Positions 11,631-21,636 of a DNA stretch of 64,000 nucleotides are shown here, piece by piece. Under the pieces are notes generated by a model. It worked only from the letters and a program-made list of their open reading frames with translations, was not told the origin of the DNA and did no database searches. Source of the stretch: Limnoperna fortunei. Taxonomy: Eukaryota > Mollusca > Bivalvia > Mytilida > Modiolidae. The position numbers and the translations under genes were made by a program. Location of the stretch: the NCBI GenBank assembly GCA_944474755.1, contig OX104124.1, forward strand, positions 25,890,452 to 25,954,451, written 5' to 3'. The number at the start of each line of letters is the position of its first letter. The first letter of the stretch is position 1.

Positions 11631-12420
11631 TTAAGAATTTATAATGTCCATTGCTTCCATAGTGTCTATCAAAGTCAAGGCAGGAGCTAAATCTTCATCA
11701 TCAATTGTTTGCTGCTTCGAGTTACGTGCCATAACACACATACGAGAGAAGAAAGATGAAATCTGACTGGGTTGCAGATACTCTTCTGGACTAAACATCT
11801 TTTGTCCATTTTCATCCCGACAAACTCGCATATTTCTCGAAACATCATCTGGGTTGGCTTTCCTTCCACTCTGCTCCCCAACATGAAAAACACCACGTAG
11901 GTATGTCTTGACATTTTGTGTAAACCTTTGAGCCTTTCGATCTTTTTTAAGTGCCCAGCCCATGACTGTTGTTGATGTGCCAGGAGTCACCTTTGCTTCT
12001 CTCCTTAGTAAGAGAGATTCTGTTATGTTCAAGCAAGTCTCCTTCCACCTGATCTTAACGCTGTCATATGTGGATGACTTGTTTAGCACAGTATTGTGTT
12101 TCCCTAGCAGAATATGGGACTCAAAGCCCAAATAGGTCTGGAACACTCTAGAACAACCAGGTTCTATACAGGTAAAAGAGTTACTTGACTCCAAATCCTG
12201 AGGAGGACCATCTTCAGACCTCTGATTGTTACCTTCTGTATCCTCATTGTCATGCTTCAACTTTATTTTGCCATTTGCCATTGTTGGTAAGGTAAAGTCA
12301 GATACAACAACTAAGTTGGTAGATGATATTGGGAAGCTGTGCATTTTTCTGACATCATCTTCTGACAAAATACTTCCATTTCCAATTCCAAATGCTTTCC
12401 AGGATATAATCTGGTTTCCT
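11631..12420 (-). CDS. last exon of uncharacterised gene, C2H2-like finger
   Basis: Opens after the acceptor TTTCAG at 12421-12423 with GNQIISWKAFGIGNG and ends at TAA (11631-11633). It contains one C2H2-like finger (C-I-E-P-G-C-x12-H-x5-H, FTCIEPGCSRVF...ESHILLGKH), then a family-typical MGWALKKDRK segment and a C-terminal part reading MFSPEEYLQPSQISSFFSRM. The frame is open for its whole length. The finger could bind nucleic acid, but no target is known. Confidence 0.75.
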
Positions 12421-12609
12421 CTGAAATAGATATAAGAAAAAAAGTTTAACATATGTAGTTCATATTATTGTTGATTATGATTTAAAAAAAAATTGAAATC
12501 AACTCTTTCATTTGAAGTTAATAAATCTGTAATAAAATACTTTACTTTTCTGACATTAATTAGTCAAAGCTGGCTTCGAAAAACAGGAGGTATTCGACAC
12601 ACTCGCCTA

Positions 12610-12890
12610 AGTATACCCTCCCTTTTTCTGTGATCAATCAACCATAAAGTTGATGAAACAGGTAAAACTTTATGGTGATTTTTCTATGTTTATATCCTAA
12701 AGTATAGTACCGGTATAAAGGATTTTGATGATACTTGAAGGTAAGCCTAAGTACAACCCACCTTCCTTTTTTGCGATCAATCACCTATGAAGTTAATGAG
12801 ACAGGTTCTATGTTATGGTGTTTTTTTTGTTCATATCCTGATGTATATGAGTACATGTATAAAGTTTCATTAGGTTACCATACTCCGACA
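12610..12890. repeat. tandem duplication of about 145 bp in an intron
   Basis: Two diverged direct copies each run from a TAAGTAYAMCC-like start, through GATCAATCA and GARACAGGT, to a GTATAAAG-like end. They begin near 12610 and 12750. The sequence resembles a dispersed repeat and has no coding content. Confidence 0.5.
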
Positions 12891-12975
12891 AACCAACAGA
12901 CTCAAACACTGTTTCCTAAACAGGGCATAAAAAACCAAGTTGTATGCCCTCTGTATTCATTATACATGTATATAC

Positions 12976-13240
12976 CTGAACTCTAAATTGGAGATCTTGG
13001 TAATGCCTTTCCATATGGTCTTTGTTTTGGATGCCTCTTTGTAACTTTCTGGGTCTATTTCAACATATGCAGCCTGGCAACCCATAACTCCTCTCAAGTA
13101 ATCTATTGCATGCTTCATGTCCATCCCAGTCTTTACATTATTGCCAGAAGCTACATATTGTCTAATTTTACTTCTTAGGTGATCACAGTATGACTTTCCA
13201 TCTTGTGCCTCGCTAAAATCATACCTTTTAATCTGTATTC
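12976..13240 (-). CDS. exon 12 of uncharacterised gene, C-terminal end of integrase-like core
   Basis: Acceptor TTTATTAG|GA at 13241, donor G|GTATAT at 12975. The reading begins IQIKRYDFSEAQDGKSYCDH and ends TKTIWKGITKISNLEFR, joining in phase (2 nt) to the last exon. The E/D-rich QDGKSYCD block sits about 32-41 residues after the second Asp motif of the preceding exon, a spacing like that between the second and third acidic residues of DDE/D integrases. Confidence 0.75.
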
Positions 13241-13639
13241 CTAATAAAAGTGATAAATGTTATTGTAAAAAAATTAATTTTGAAGCTTATTTATCAATGT
13301 GAAAGCCTGAAGACTCAACCTTTCTAAAGTTTGCATATCCATAAAATCATTCACAATTACCATTACTGGTTAAAAATACATTAGTTTTTCATTAAACATT
13401 GAATATATGTGTAATTTATGCTGTACCATGTTGGGATGCACAAGTTTTATCTTATGCTGCAGCATTCAAAAGATTATAAGAAAACAAATCCTTTTACAAA
13501 AATGCATTGACAACTGAAATTTAACATCATGTTAAACAATGGAATTATATAGCTATAGCCATGATTTTTTTCAATGATTTATATAAGAAAAATTGTTGGT
13601 TTGTCTTAAAAGTGTTGAACTACCCTAAACAATTTACAA

Positions 13640-13870
13640 GCAATGTGACAGACAGGGTACTGCAAGAAGTAGGAGGTGCAAACATCCACAAAAACCACAA
13701 AAACAAGAACAGATTCTAGGCCATCGGCGGCTCGTTAAACAGGGAGTAAAGCAACTGACAAGAAAATACATCCCACCATATGGGACTCCTACCAAATATC
13801 AAAAGCATACAATTAATAGTTGCTGAGAAATCTGTTTTCGGAAAAATTGTGTGACGGACAGACGCCCATC
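13640..13870. repeat. dispersed repeat fragment next to the damaged exon
   Basis: A CCTACCAAATATCAAAAGCATACAAT-like segment ending in GACGGACAGACG has the style of a dispersed repeat. A comparable GACAGACGGAT-ending fragment lies at 16540-16670. It adjoins the exon whose 5' splice site is missing. Confidence 0.4.
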
Positions 13871-13930
13871 ATTTATATGTCCTTGCTTCGTGTTGCAGCA
13901 GGAAAAAATAAGTGTCATAATGTTATTTAT

Positions 13931-14122
13931 CCTGGCTGTAATTCCAGGAAGTGACAGCAGTGTATTGCCACAGTGATAGCAGCCAGCATTATCACTTCTG
14001 ATGAAAGTCTTTTTAATAGTCGATAGCTGGCTCTTTAGTGTACATAAGGTATTTTCAAGTATAGAAACAACAGCAAACCAGTCTTGTTTGACCTTATCAA
14101 AGATATGCGTATAGGTTCTGTG
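13931..14122 (-). CDS. exon 11 of uncharacterised gene, second acidic motif; donor site lost
   Basis: Acceptor TTTGTAG at 14123-14125. The frame reads HRTYTHIFDKVKQDWFAVV and, later, FIRSDNAGCYHCGN and LLSLPGITAR. The next exon requires a 1-nt phase here and a GT donor, but the sequence after GCCAGG is ATAAATAAC with no GT. A small deletion removing the end of the exon and the donor G would explain this. The 3' limit given is therefore approximate. Confidence 0.65.
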
Positions 14123-14635
14123 CTACAAAGATTAAAGAAAAATATTAACCCATATATTTAAGTACCAAAGAGACATAAATATATATTTACATTTTTATAC
14201 TGATGAAGGACATACGAATGTCAAAAATATCTGATTTAAAATTTATTTAACATTGTTGGTAATGTTGCGTACCTTTTTTAGACCTTATTGATTTTTTTTT
14301 TGGAAAGCATCACTAGAAACTTTGTACTTTGTCAGTAATTTCAGAATAAATTCAAACATCAAGTCATTCATTTATCAAAGTCATGGAATTTTACATGCAT
14401 GTGCATATACATGCATCTTGTTGCAATGTTGGTTATCTTTATGACAAAAAAAAGTCAATGGTTCTTATGAATTCTTTGGTTTTATGTACTTTCATGGTTC
14501 TTATCGGATGCAAATATGTACTACAAATCACAACAAGGTGCAAAAAAGTTTTAAATTGTCTTGCCTAACAAGCCTTATGACTGGTACATTATGATACATT
14601 CAAACTATTTGAAATAACATATAATTTTTTATTAC

Positions 14636-14919
14636 CATAAGATTAGATTCTCCATCTTTAAAAATGCAAACAGAAATGTGCCAGTTTAACCCCTTCTGCC
14701 CAAACCAATCAGACTGCTTCTCTCTAAAAACCATAGGAAGGAACTTCATGGCCCAATCCATGATGATCAAAACTTCATCTTCCTCTAAGTTCTCTAGCAG
14801 CTGTTGTCTGCACCTATCCTGATTTATACAGCGTGACAAGTGTTGTTTCCAAGACAGGATGTTGCTCTCAACTACTTCAATATCATTCAAGAATTCAGAC
14901 TGAAGTTCAATTGGAACAT
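14636..14919 (-). CDS. exon 10 of uncharacterised gene, first acidic motif
   Basis: Acceptor TTTCCAG at 14920, donor G|GTAATA at 14635. It reads DVPIELQSEFLNDIEV, then ENLEEDEVLIIMDWAMKF and WFGQKGLNWHISVCIF, ending SNLM. The hydrophobic strand running into MDWAM, followed by a basic/aromatic stretch, resembles the first strand and Asp of an RNase H-fold nuclease. Phases match both neighbours. Confidence 0.75.
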
Positions 14920-15302
14920 CTGGAAAAAGGACATTCAAATTACTGTGTATTTTAACTTTCAATAAATTTTTACTACTCAATTATTCATTTTTATTCAATG
15001 TGTAGTAAGTTGCTATGCCAGAGTTAAGAATATTAGACTGACAGACAATTCAAGACTGGTAACTGATGGACAGGGTTTGTAAGAGGGTAGAATATTGTTA
15101 TTATGTTGTTATCTGTTTTCCATTACTGATTAAACAAGAGCATGGCTCATGGTCCTCTGCCTGGCAAAAATTGTGACCTTTACTATTGCCTACACATGTA
15201 TAACATTAAATAAATGTCAAGTTCCATGAAATTCAAATTTTTAATTGAAAAAAATTTCTTTCATTTTTTTATCTTGCTTCTCCATAACTATAAGTAAAAT
15301 AC

Positions 15303-15559
15303 CTTTCAACTCTGATATACATTTTTTTAAGTTGATTAGTGAGTTCTTAAACAGGTCACATCTGTCACACACCATGTTATGTTCATGGTTACATTGCTTC
15401 TGAAGTGATACATCTGAAGGATCTGACAGGGAAAACATGATGCAATGGTCAGGGCATGGATCATCAAGTGTTATGTGCATCTTTAAATCTGTTTTGATAT
15501 ATAAGTTGAAAGCTTGTAGATCAGTCTCTGTCTTTAATAAGTCATCTTTCAGATCAGGA
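15303..15559 (-). CDS. exon 9 of uncharacterised gene, Cys/His-rich cluster
   Basis: Acceptor TCTTTTAG at 15560, donor AAAG|GTATTT at 15302. It encodes LQAFNLYIKTDLKMHI, then DPCPDHCIMFSLSD and KQCNHEHNMVCDRCDLF. The C/H cluster (C-P-D-H-C, C-N-H-E-H, C-D-R-C) looks like a metal-binding module of an unnamed kind. Phases match both neighbours. Confidence 0.75.
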
Positions 15560-16084
15560 CTAAAAGAAACAAGAGTTGTTATATAAAATGATTTGGTTCC
15601 AAGAAAACAAAGCAAAACAAATAAACCAATTTTAATAAGAAATATTTAATGCGTTGTTTTCTTGAATGAAAAATATAATTTTGTGTTGTTCAGGATCAGA
15701 TGAATACTTAGTCACAGTTAATTAAAAATAAGGTTTAGCTAACCTCAAAATCCGGGACATGTAAATTAAAAAAAAATTACAAGGTTAAATTAAAAGCAAT
15801 ATTCAATTCAAATGTTGGATAAATGGTTTCCTAACTGTTATATCTAATGCAAGCTACAGATTATGTGTTGAAAAATGCATTGAAATTAAAGTTGAATTGA
15901 TTAAATTTTGGGGTGTGTTTGACTTTTGTGAAATGTCAAACTGAAATGTCAGTATAATCTTAATTTAAGTACACTTTTCTACAAAGTAATTGTAGCGTTG
16001 TAAGCTAATATATAAGTGTAACATGACATACTAAATAAACACCTAGAAACATTAAGTAAAAATATATAAGTGTAATAAACATAC

Positions 16085-16374
16085 TCAACAATGAAAGGTT
16101 TCAACTGCTTGAAGACTTGGGCTAATGTGTTAAATGCAGTTGCTCCATCAGCAGCTGTATTATCTAGGCCTTTTAGATTTGTGCGCTTAGATGCCGGACA
16201 AATCCTTAAGATTTCAAACAATTATGACCTTGATAGCGGTGTGAAATCTAAATCTTTGCAGAATGCTTGGTATGCATTTACAAGATTAGCATGGCATAGT
16301 GTTCTCACTACCTCTGGAATTTCCACATGTTCTCCGTTATCTAGTTTCATCTCTTTTGTTCCATAGGAACTGAC
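16085..16374 (-). pseudogene. exon 8 of uncharacterised gene with in-frame stop
   Basis: Acceptor TTTTCCAG at 16375, donor GTATGT at 16084. The frame reads VSSYGTKEMKLDNG... to FTPLSRS, then a TAA (plus-strand bases TTA at 16222-16224), then resumes LFEILRICPASK...KGLDNTAADG in the same frame. Both sides match the family pattern, so the stop interrupts a real exon rather than marking its end. It could be a pseudogene mutation, a polymorphism or a sequence error. Confidence 0.7.
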
Positions 16375-16733
16375 CTGGAAAAAAGAAAACAAATTGTTTA
16401 TTATATTAACTGCCCAATGATTATTCAGTTTTTATACAACCGCAAATTTTTGCAATCTTATTATGATATGGCAAAGTTGTCATCTGTAGACACATTGGTC
16501 TCAATACGATTATTTCTGTTGTAGTTAGGATGCACAGTAAAACCCATCATGCTTAAGCTTTGTACCAAATTTGAAATCAATCCCTCTAGTAGCCGAGAAA
16601 TATGTTACAAAAGTTTGAACCGTATGGACAGACGGATATGGTGATTGCATTATAGCCCCCTTTCTTACAAGTGAGGGTATACTATGATACTTATTCATTA
16701 ATCCTTTTGTTAAATGCTGTTATTAAAACTAAC

Positions 16734-16834
16734 CTGATGAAATAAAGGGTTGAAGAAGAAATCTAATGCATGGGCAAGTTTTTCCTGGTCAAGTCTCTGA
16801 CGATGATGCTTTTCTGGTTTTGGAACAACACAAC
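16734..16834 (-). CDS. exon 7 of uncharacterised gene
   Basis: Acceptor CATTTTAG at 16835, donor CAG|GTTAGT at 16733. It encodes CVVPKPEKHHRQRL and DQEKLAHALDFFFN. The phases (1 in, 0 out) match the exons on either side. Basic and then amphipathic; no named domain. Confidence 0.75.
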
Positions 16835-17290
16835 CTAAAATGGAAGACATTAACATCCGTATTAAGTGGACATGACACAACAAACATGTACATAAATCAG
16901 CAGCAAATTTAGAACGCCACAAAAATAAATGAAATACTACGGTACATGTATGTGAAACTAAATTAATCTTTTTCTCTGTTAATTGACCTTGCATAAAAGA
17001 TCTTCCGGCCTTAGTTTCTAAGAATTGCGCAATTCAATTCTATTTGTTTGCAATGACTATGTATTGTTTTTTTATGCTATGACTCTGAGACTGAAAATTA
17101 CAGTGCATAAAGTAGCAAAATAAATATTTTGGGGACAATTCAGGAACTATGAGCCTTACATGATTGAAACTGTTTGACTTTGCTCCTTTTTATACTTGTT
17201 TCTACATTTTTTACTTTGTCTTTAGATTTCTTTTTGAGTGACATCTTGCAATAGACAATTAACAATGCTTGATTTGATTGACAGTTTTTG

Positions 17291-17562
17291 TTTGTTTGTT
17301 TGTTTGAATGGTGTTTTAACGCCACTTTCAGCAATTTTTCACCTATATCATGGCGTCCAGTTTTTATTGGGGGAGGAAGCCGGAGTACCCGGAGAAAACC
17401 CCCAACCTGCGGTAGGAAAACTGGCAATCCTTGTCAATTAAGATTGGAGTAGAGTACACCTGCCTGCAGTGAGAATCGAACCCGCAATCTCAGTGTTGAC
17501 AGACCACGTGATCAATAGTAGACGAACTACCTTGACCACTCGGCCACCGAGGCCCCCCCCGT
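17291..17562 (-). mobile_element. tRNA-headed SINE with 9-bp target duplication
   Basis: On the minus strand it opens GGCCTCGGTGGCCGAGTGG (A-box-like) with GGTTCGATTCTC (B-box-like) about 70 bases on. It continues through a conserved TTTTCTCCGGGTACTCCGG body and ends in a (CAAA)n-like tail, here GTTTGTTTGTTT on the plus strand. CAGTTTTTG directly flanks it (17282-17290 and 17563-17571). The same family occurs at 33360-33621. It lies in an intron of the uncharacterised gene. It resembles bivalve tRNA-derived SINEs such as the RUDI or MetaSINE groups; the exact family was not checked. Confidence 0.9.
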
Positions 17563-17580
17563 CAGTTTTTGAATATATAC

Positions 17581-18043
17581 CTTCACCATGAATTGAAGCA
17601 TGTAATCTAGCCTGATCAATACTATAAACTGTTAAATCAGGAATCATTTCTTGTAGTTTCTGTTTGGTAAAATCTTTAACAATTAGAGATAGCATCTGTC
17701 TTTTGATCCTACTATCACTACTGTTTCTGTATAATTTTATAATTGTTGATGTTACATTTGGGTTCTGACAATTCTGTTCATCATCTGCCTTCAACTGTAT
17801 TAACTTCTTCAGTTCTGATGATTGTCTAGGAGCGAAACAATTCAACAGTTCTTCAATGGCAGATGTTGCCTTGCGCTTCAACATTCTCTTTGAAGACGGA
17901 TGTAGCTGATCAATGTCCTTTTTGACTTGATACTTTAATGGACTGAGGCGACCATTTGACAACAATGACAATGCAGCATTTATGTTCTTCAGTCCGACTC
18001 CTGATTCTTTATTATCAACACTCCAACTTGATCCTTGGGATGA
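17581..18043 (-). CDS. exon 6 of uncharacterised gene, helical region
   Basis: Acceptor CTTATAG at 18044, donor AAG|GTATAT at 17580. It encodes SSQGSSWSVDNKESGVG, then LKYQVKKDIDQLHPSSKRML, EELLNCFAPRQSSELKKLI and MLSLIVKDFTKQKLQEMI. Mainly charged helices, with no catalytic motif seen. Phase 0 in, phase 1 out, both matching. Confidence 0.8.
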
Positions 18044-18399
18044 CTATAAGACAAACATGTATATATATTGGTCATGTAATAAACTTCTGCCTATGAGCCT
18101 CCCCCCTGTTTTTAGATTATTATTAACCCCCCCCCCCCCCCCCAATTATTTTCTTTAAAAATATGGTATCTTTATTGCTTTTTATAATTATCACACAAAC
18201 TTGTGTTGTGAATTTCTTGCAAACATACAAAAACATATAGATTAAAAATTGTAAAAATCAAATATGGGGGAGTGTGTCCATAAGACATGGATGAATCACA
18301 TCCACACAGGAAGTAGGAGTTCAACAGGTCTGAAAAGCATTTTGGACATAAAGTTTGCCATACATGTATAAGCTATGAATCAAATGTTGTTAAACTTAC

Positions 18400-18489
18400 A
18401 GCTTGACTAAATGCATCTGAGTCAGTAACAGATGGACTACATATACTAGGCTGTGAGCATGAAGCACTTGAATCAAGAATGTCAGCCAT
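18400..18489 (-). CDS. exon 5 of uncharacterised gene, Ser-rich linker
   Basis: Thirty codons between TTTTCAG and GTAAGT (MADILDSSASCSQPSICS...). It starts with ATG, so an internal start is conceivable, but the upstream exons also join in phase 0. Serine-rich linker. Confidence 0.65.
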
Positions 18490-18730
18490 CTGAAAATAAA
18501 AACAACTAACTTTATAAAAGTCCAACAGACACAAGAAGCTTTAGAATTAGCATAATAAATTACATAGACTCAACAATTTTGCTTTAAAATTTGCAAACAA
18601 TCTTAAACACCATTTAGTAATATTTCATCTCATTATCTGCTTACCGTACAAGATTATGGGTTAATTCCAATATGCCCACCCAAAATTGGTTTTGCTGGAA
18701 GAGTGTATAAAAAAAAATCATTCAACTTAC

Positions 18731-18805
18731 ATTTTGACCCCTTGCATCAACTTCTGATAAGCTATGTGAACAAGTCTGTAAACAATCCACATTGGATTCA
18801 GTTAC
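18731..18805 (-). CDS. exon 4 of uncharacterised gene
   Basis: Twenty-five codons (VTESNVDCLQTCSHSLSEVD...) between the acceptor TTTTTAG and the donor GTAAGT, phase 0 at both ends. Short linker exon. Confidence 0.6.
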
Positions 18806-19437
18806 CTAAAAAAGAAAGAAACTTCAATGTTATGAGCCTATTCCCATGTAGACGTACACAGTGTGTACATGTATTTTTCAAACTTTTCAAACATAAAAAA
18901 GAATCTTTTATAAATTATGGATGTAAATTTTATTTCTATTTTGTTATATGTTTATATATAATATATGACATTAGGGGTGGGGGGAAAGTTTACAAAATCA
19001 AATGAAATTAAGTCTTGTTTCCTGCAACCCAACCTACCCTATATTTTGTACCCTACCCTAAACATTTTATTGCCATTTTGGCATAAATACCGTTAATTTT
19101 CCAACCCTATTTTTGTATGCATGGTAACAAACATATATTTTGGCCTAAGAGCAATTTTTTCCTATTTTCTTACATGTAATTCCTCATATTTTGTACATGT
19201 AGCAGATTTGATAATTTTGTAATGTTTGGTCCAACAAATTTAAAAAATACTGTATACCGGTATGACAGAAACAAAGATTTGGTAAAAACAAGAATATGTC
19301 CAAAAGACATAATGCCTCATCTCGAAACATTTGGGATGAATAGACGGACGCGAAAACTGTATACCCCCCCTCTCCCCTTCGTATATGGGGCATAAAAAGC
19401 CATGGTAATAAAAACACATTTGTCATCATATAAATAC

Positions 19438-19487
19438 CTCTAACACACTGTTGCATGTGTTCCTTACTGGTTTATCTATGCCCAAAT
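19438..19487 (-). CDS. exon 3 of uncharacterised gene
   Basis: Fifty bases between TTTCAG and GTATTT, reading DLGIDKPVRNTCNSVLE. The phases (1 in, 0 out) fit both neighbours. Supported mainly by splice signals and phase. Confidence 0.55.
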
Positions 19488-19992
19488 CTGAAATTAAATA
19501 CAATTAACCAAATTACAAGCTTTACAAATGAATGGTAAATTTTGAATATAAAGATAACAAAAAATTTCCATGATTTGAAAACTTGTAGACCTACATCAAT
19601 GGCCTTGTACTCAGGTTTGTAGGTTACTGTTACTGCTTACTGCTACTCTTCCGGAGCACCAGAGTTTATTCTTGCTTTTACTAAGTTCACGTTGATGATT
19701 GCAGTTTGTTTGTAATATGTTTATTTGTATGAAAGGTATTTTGTTTTTCTGATGATGATGATTTTGTCTGAATGACAGACAACATTCAATTGCCGAATTG
19801 GTACTTTTTTGCTTCAATTTTGAAATTAATTTTTTTCCTGCAATTGAAAGTATGACAGAATCAAATTATTAGAATATTTCCAATGACGAGAGTAACATAA
19901 TTAAGAGTTTTATGAATTAAGGGGTTAAATATGAATACTTTTGTAGCACATTTCCACTAGGTACAATATTATCATGATTATGTAATAGATAC

Positions 19993-20046
19993 CTAAATCA
20001 TCATTCTTTAAGGAGGACACTTTCTTGCAGCAATTCCTACATATTC
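19993..20046 (-). CDS. exon 2 of uncharacterised gene, Cys motif
   Basis: Fifty-four bases between TTTTCAG and GTATCT, reading ICRNCCKKVSSLKNDD, with C-x2-C-C. Phase 1 in and out, consistent with its neighbours. It continues the N-terminal region after LLPVGTG. Confidence 0.6.
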
Positions 20047-20117
20047 CTGAAAAGATAAAATTCTATTTCAAACAAGATTCTTATTATATCTGTACATGGT
20101 AAAATTTAAAAGGAAAA

Positions 20118-20170
20118 ACAATTCAATTCAATTCAATTTTATTTATTGTAACTCAATTACAATAATTGGT
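20118..20170 (-). repeat. possible LINE 3' tail remnant
   Basis: Tandem ATTCA units run into TTTTATTTATTGTAACTC on the plus strand, like the short tandem 3' tail of a minus-strand CR1-like LINE. No coding remnant was recognised nearby. Confidence 0.3.
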
Positions 20171-20667
20171 TTAAGCTCAAACACAATGGATAATAGAAAT
20201 ACTTTAAAGCAATCTGTAAGTTACTAACAAAACAATATCTTTTGTGTGTTCATCATGCCCATAGTATTATTATAAAAGTAAAATTGCTGATAAATTTCAG
20301 TTCACATACATGTACATTAGATTTTTTGTACAAAATAATGCACATAATTGCCTGGACATGATTTTACATGCTGTTGTGGAATCCATTTAGTTACTCTGGT
20401 GTCAAAAAAGATAAAATTATTGTCAGTGTCAAATTATATATTCTAATACTCTTATACCTGTACACAAATAACCCTTTGTTCATCTTATATTCTAATACAT
20501 TAACCAATCAAAGTGGACAAGTCAAAAAAACATTTACAATATAAGGTCCTTACAAATTAACTGCATGATCAAGTACAAAATATGACTAGGCTCTATAACT
20601 GAGGCCACTACAAAATTTGTAAACATAAAAAAGTAATTTTAAACATTAATTTACCATAGATACTTAC

Positions 20668-21067
20668 CAGTACCAACTGGAAGCAAGGTACCAAGTCTTT
20701 GCAGCACACTGATACTTTCTGGCACAGTCACCCCTCTAAAAACCTTTCCATTTCCTGTGTGCAGCGGATAAATACAAGTCCTTGTTTGTTTAAAGTAAAT
20801 TCCGAGTTTGTAACGATGCGATGGGCACACAAGTAAATCTTTATATAAATTTTCATCAAAAATGCCAGCACGATACAAAATAAGCTGTCCTTCAGACATA
20901 TGCTTACTAGAACTAAAGTGTCTGTATGAGCCTCCTGCCACGTTAATGCTCTTCAAATGGTTTGAAATGTCTTTACAGCAACTTTTAATTGGTATCAGGT
21001 CATGTTCTTTGGGGAAAAGATAGTAGTCATCACAAAATAAATCGGATCTATATACTGAAATTCCACA
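20668..21067 (-). CDS. first identified exon of uncharacterised gene
   Basis: Runs from an acceptor-like TATACAG at 21068-21074 to donor GTAAGT at 20667. It encodes CGISVYRSDLFCDDYYLF, then KSCCKDISNHLKSINVAGGS and VFRGVTVPESISVLQRLG to LLPVGTG. The frame is open for 400 bases. An exon with the start codon must lie further upstream and was not identified. No named domain; several cysteines may bind metal. Confidence 0.7.
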
Positions 21068-21334
21068 CTGTATACAGAGTAGCAATATTCCATTGATATC
21101 TTTTTTAAAGAAATTTCCAGATCATATCAACACAAATTTTAAAGATCCTTTATTACTTAACATTTCACATAGAATGAAAAAACCTTAATCTGACAATTTA
21201 AAACTATTTTGAACTACAATATCAAATAACTTAATAGGGATAATGTGCCTCAATTAAAAGCAGTTTTTGTCTTCATATACACATGATATGCTTAGATCCT
21301 TGGAATAATAGCTCCCTCTCTGTAACAAAAAAAA

Positions 21335-21500
21335 ATATATATATAACAATAGTGTAGTGACTTATAACAATATAAAGACCAGGCTTAGAAACTTGGAGAT
21401 CTTTACTGTTTTATGCCGAGTCCTTATATTGTAATTATGTCAAGCCAATACACTTATATTATGTTTATCCTGCCATCTATCCTACACTATTTACTACCAA
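21335..21500 (-). repeat. dispersed repeat, copy A
   Basis: In reverse complement this stretch aligns by eye with 32115-32290. Shared features are a GTAGGAT...AACATAATATAAG start, a middle containing TTTCTAAGCCT, and a TAAGTCACTACACT end. It looks like a short non-coding transposon of about 170 bp. Ends and target duplication not resolved. Confidence 0.55.
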
Positions 21501-21636
21501 AGTTCATTTTTTTCTTTTTTTTTTTAAATTTTTTAAAGTTCACTTTCAAATTATACTTGCATTATATGCCTGGAACATAGTGAGCAGTATTTTGGTAATC
21601 ATGGTAATCAGAATGAATGATGTAAAATTGAGTGAT

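Larger units (their letters stand above)
11631..21067 (-). pseudogene. large uncharacterised invertebrate protein, 13 exons, probably disabled
   Basis: Thirteen minus-strand exons join in phase: 21067-20668, 20046-19993, 19487-19438, 18805-18731, 18489-18400, 18043-17581, 16834-16734, 16374-16085, 15559-15303, 14919-14636, 14122-~13931, 13240-12976, 12420-11631. Together they encode about 1,100 residues. The first exon upstream of 21067, with the true start codon, was not found. I recall this arrangement as a highly duplicated uncharacterised family in cnidarians and molluscs; its function is unknown. Visible parts are a cysteine-rich N-terminal region, a helical region, a C/H-rich cluster, a segment with IIMDWAMKF, RSDNAGCYH and QDGKSYCD motifs, and one C2H2-like finger near the C-terminus. 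Two lesions, a TAA at 16222-16224 and a missing donor near 13931, suggest a pseudogene. Some introns hold SINE and other repeat insertions. Confidence 0.7.

Noticed and set aside
17140..17427. Lysine-rich minus-strand frame considered as an extra exon of the uncharacterised gene
   Set aside because: Exons 6 and 7 join in phase without it, giving the continuous HGEG-CVVPKP sequence, and most of it lies in the SINE.
17459..17557. tRNA-Ser/Leu-like sequence with A and B boxes
   Set aside because: It is the head of a SINE: it continues into a conserved SINE body and a CAAA tail with target duplications, and a cloverleaf is not maintained.
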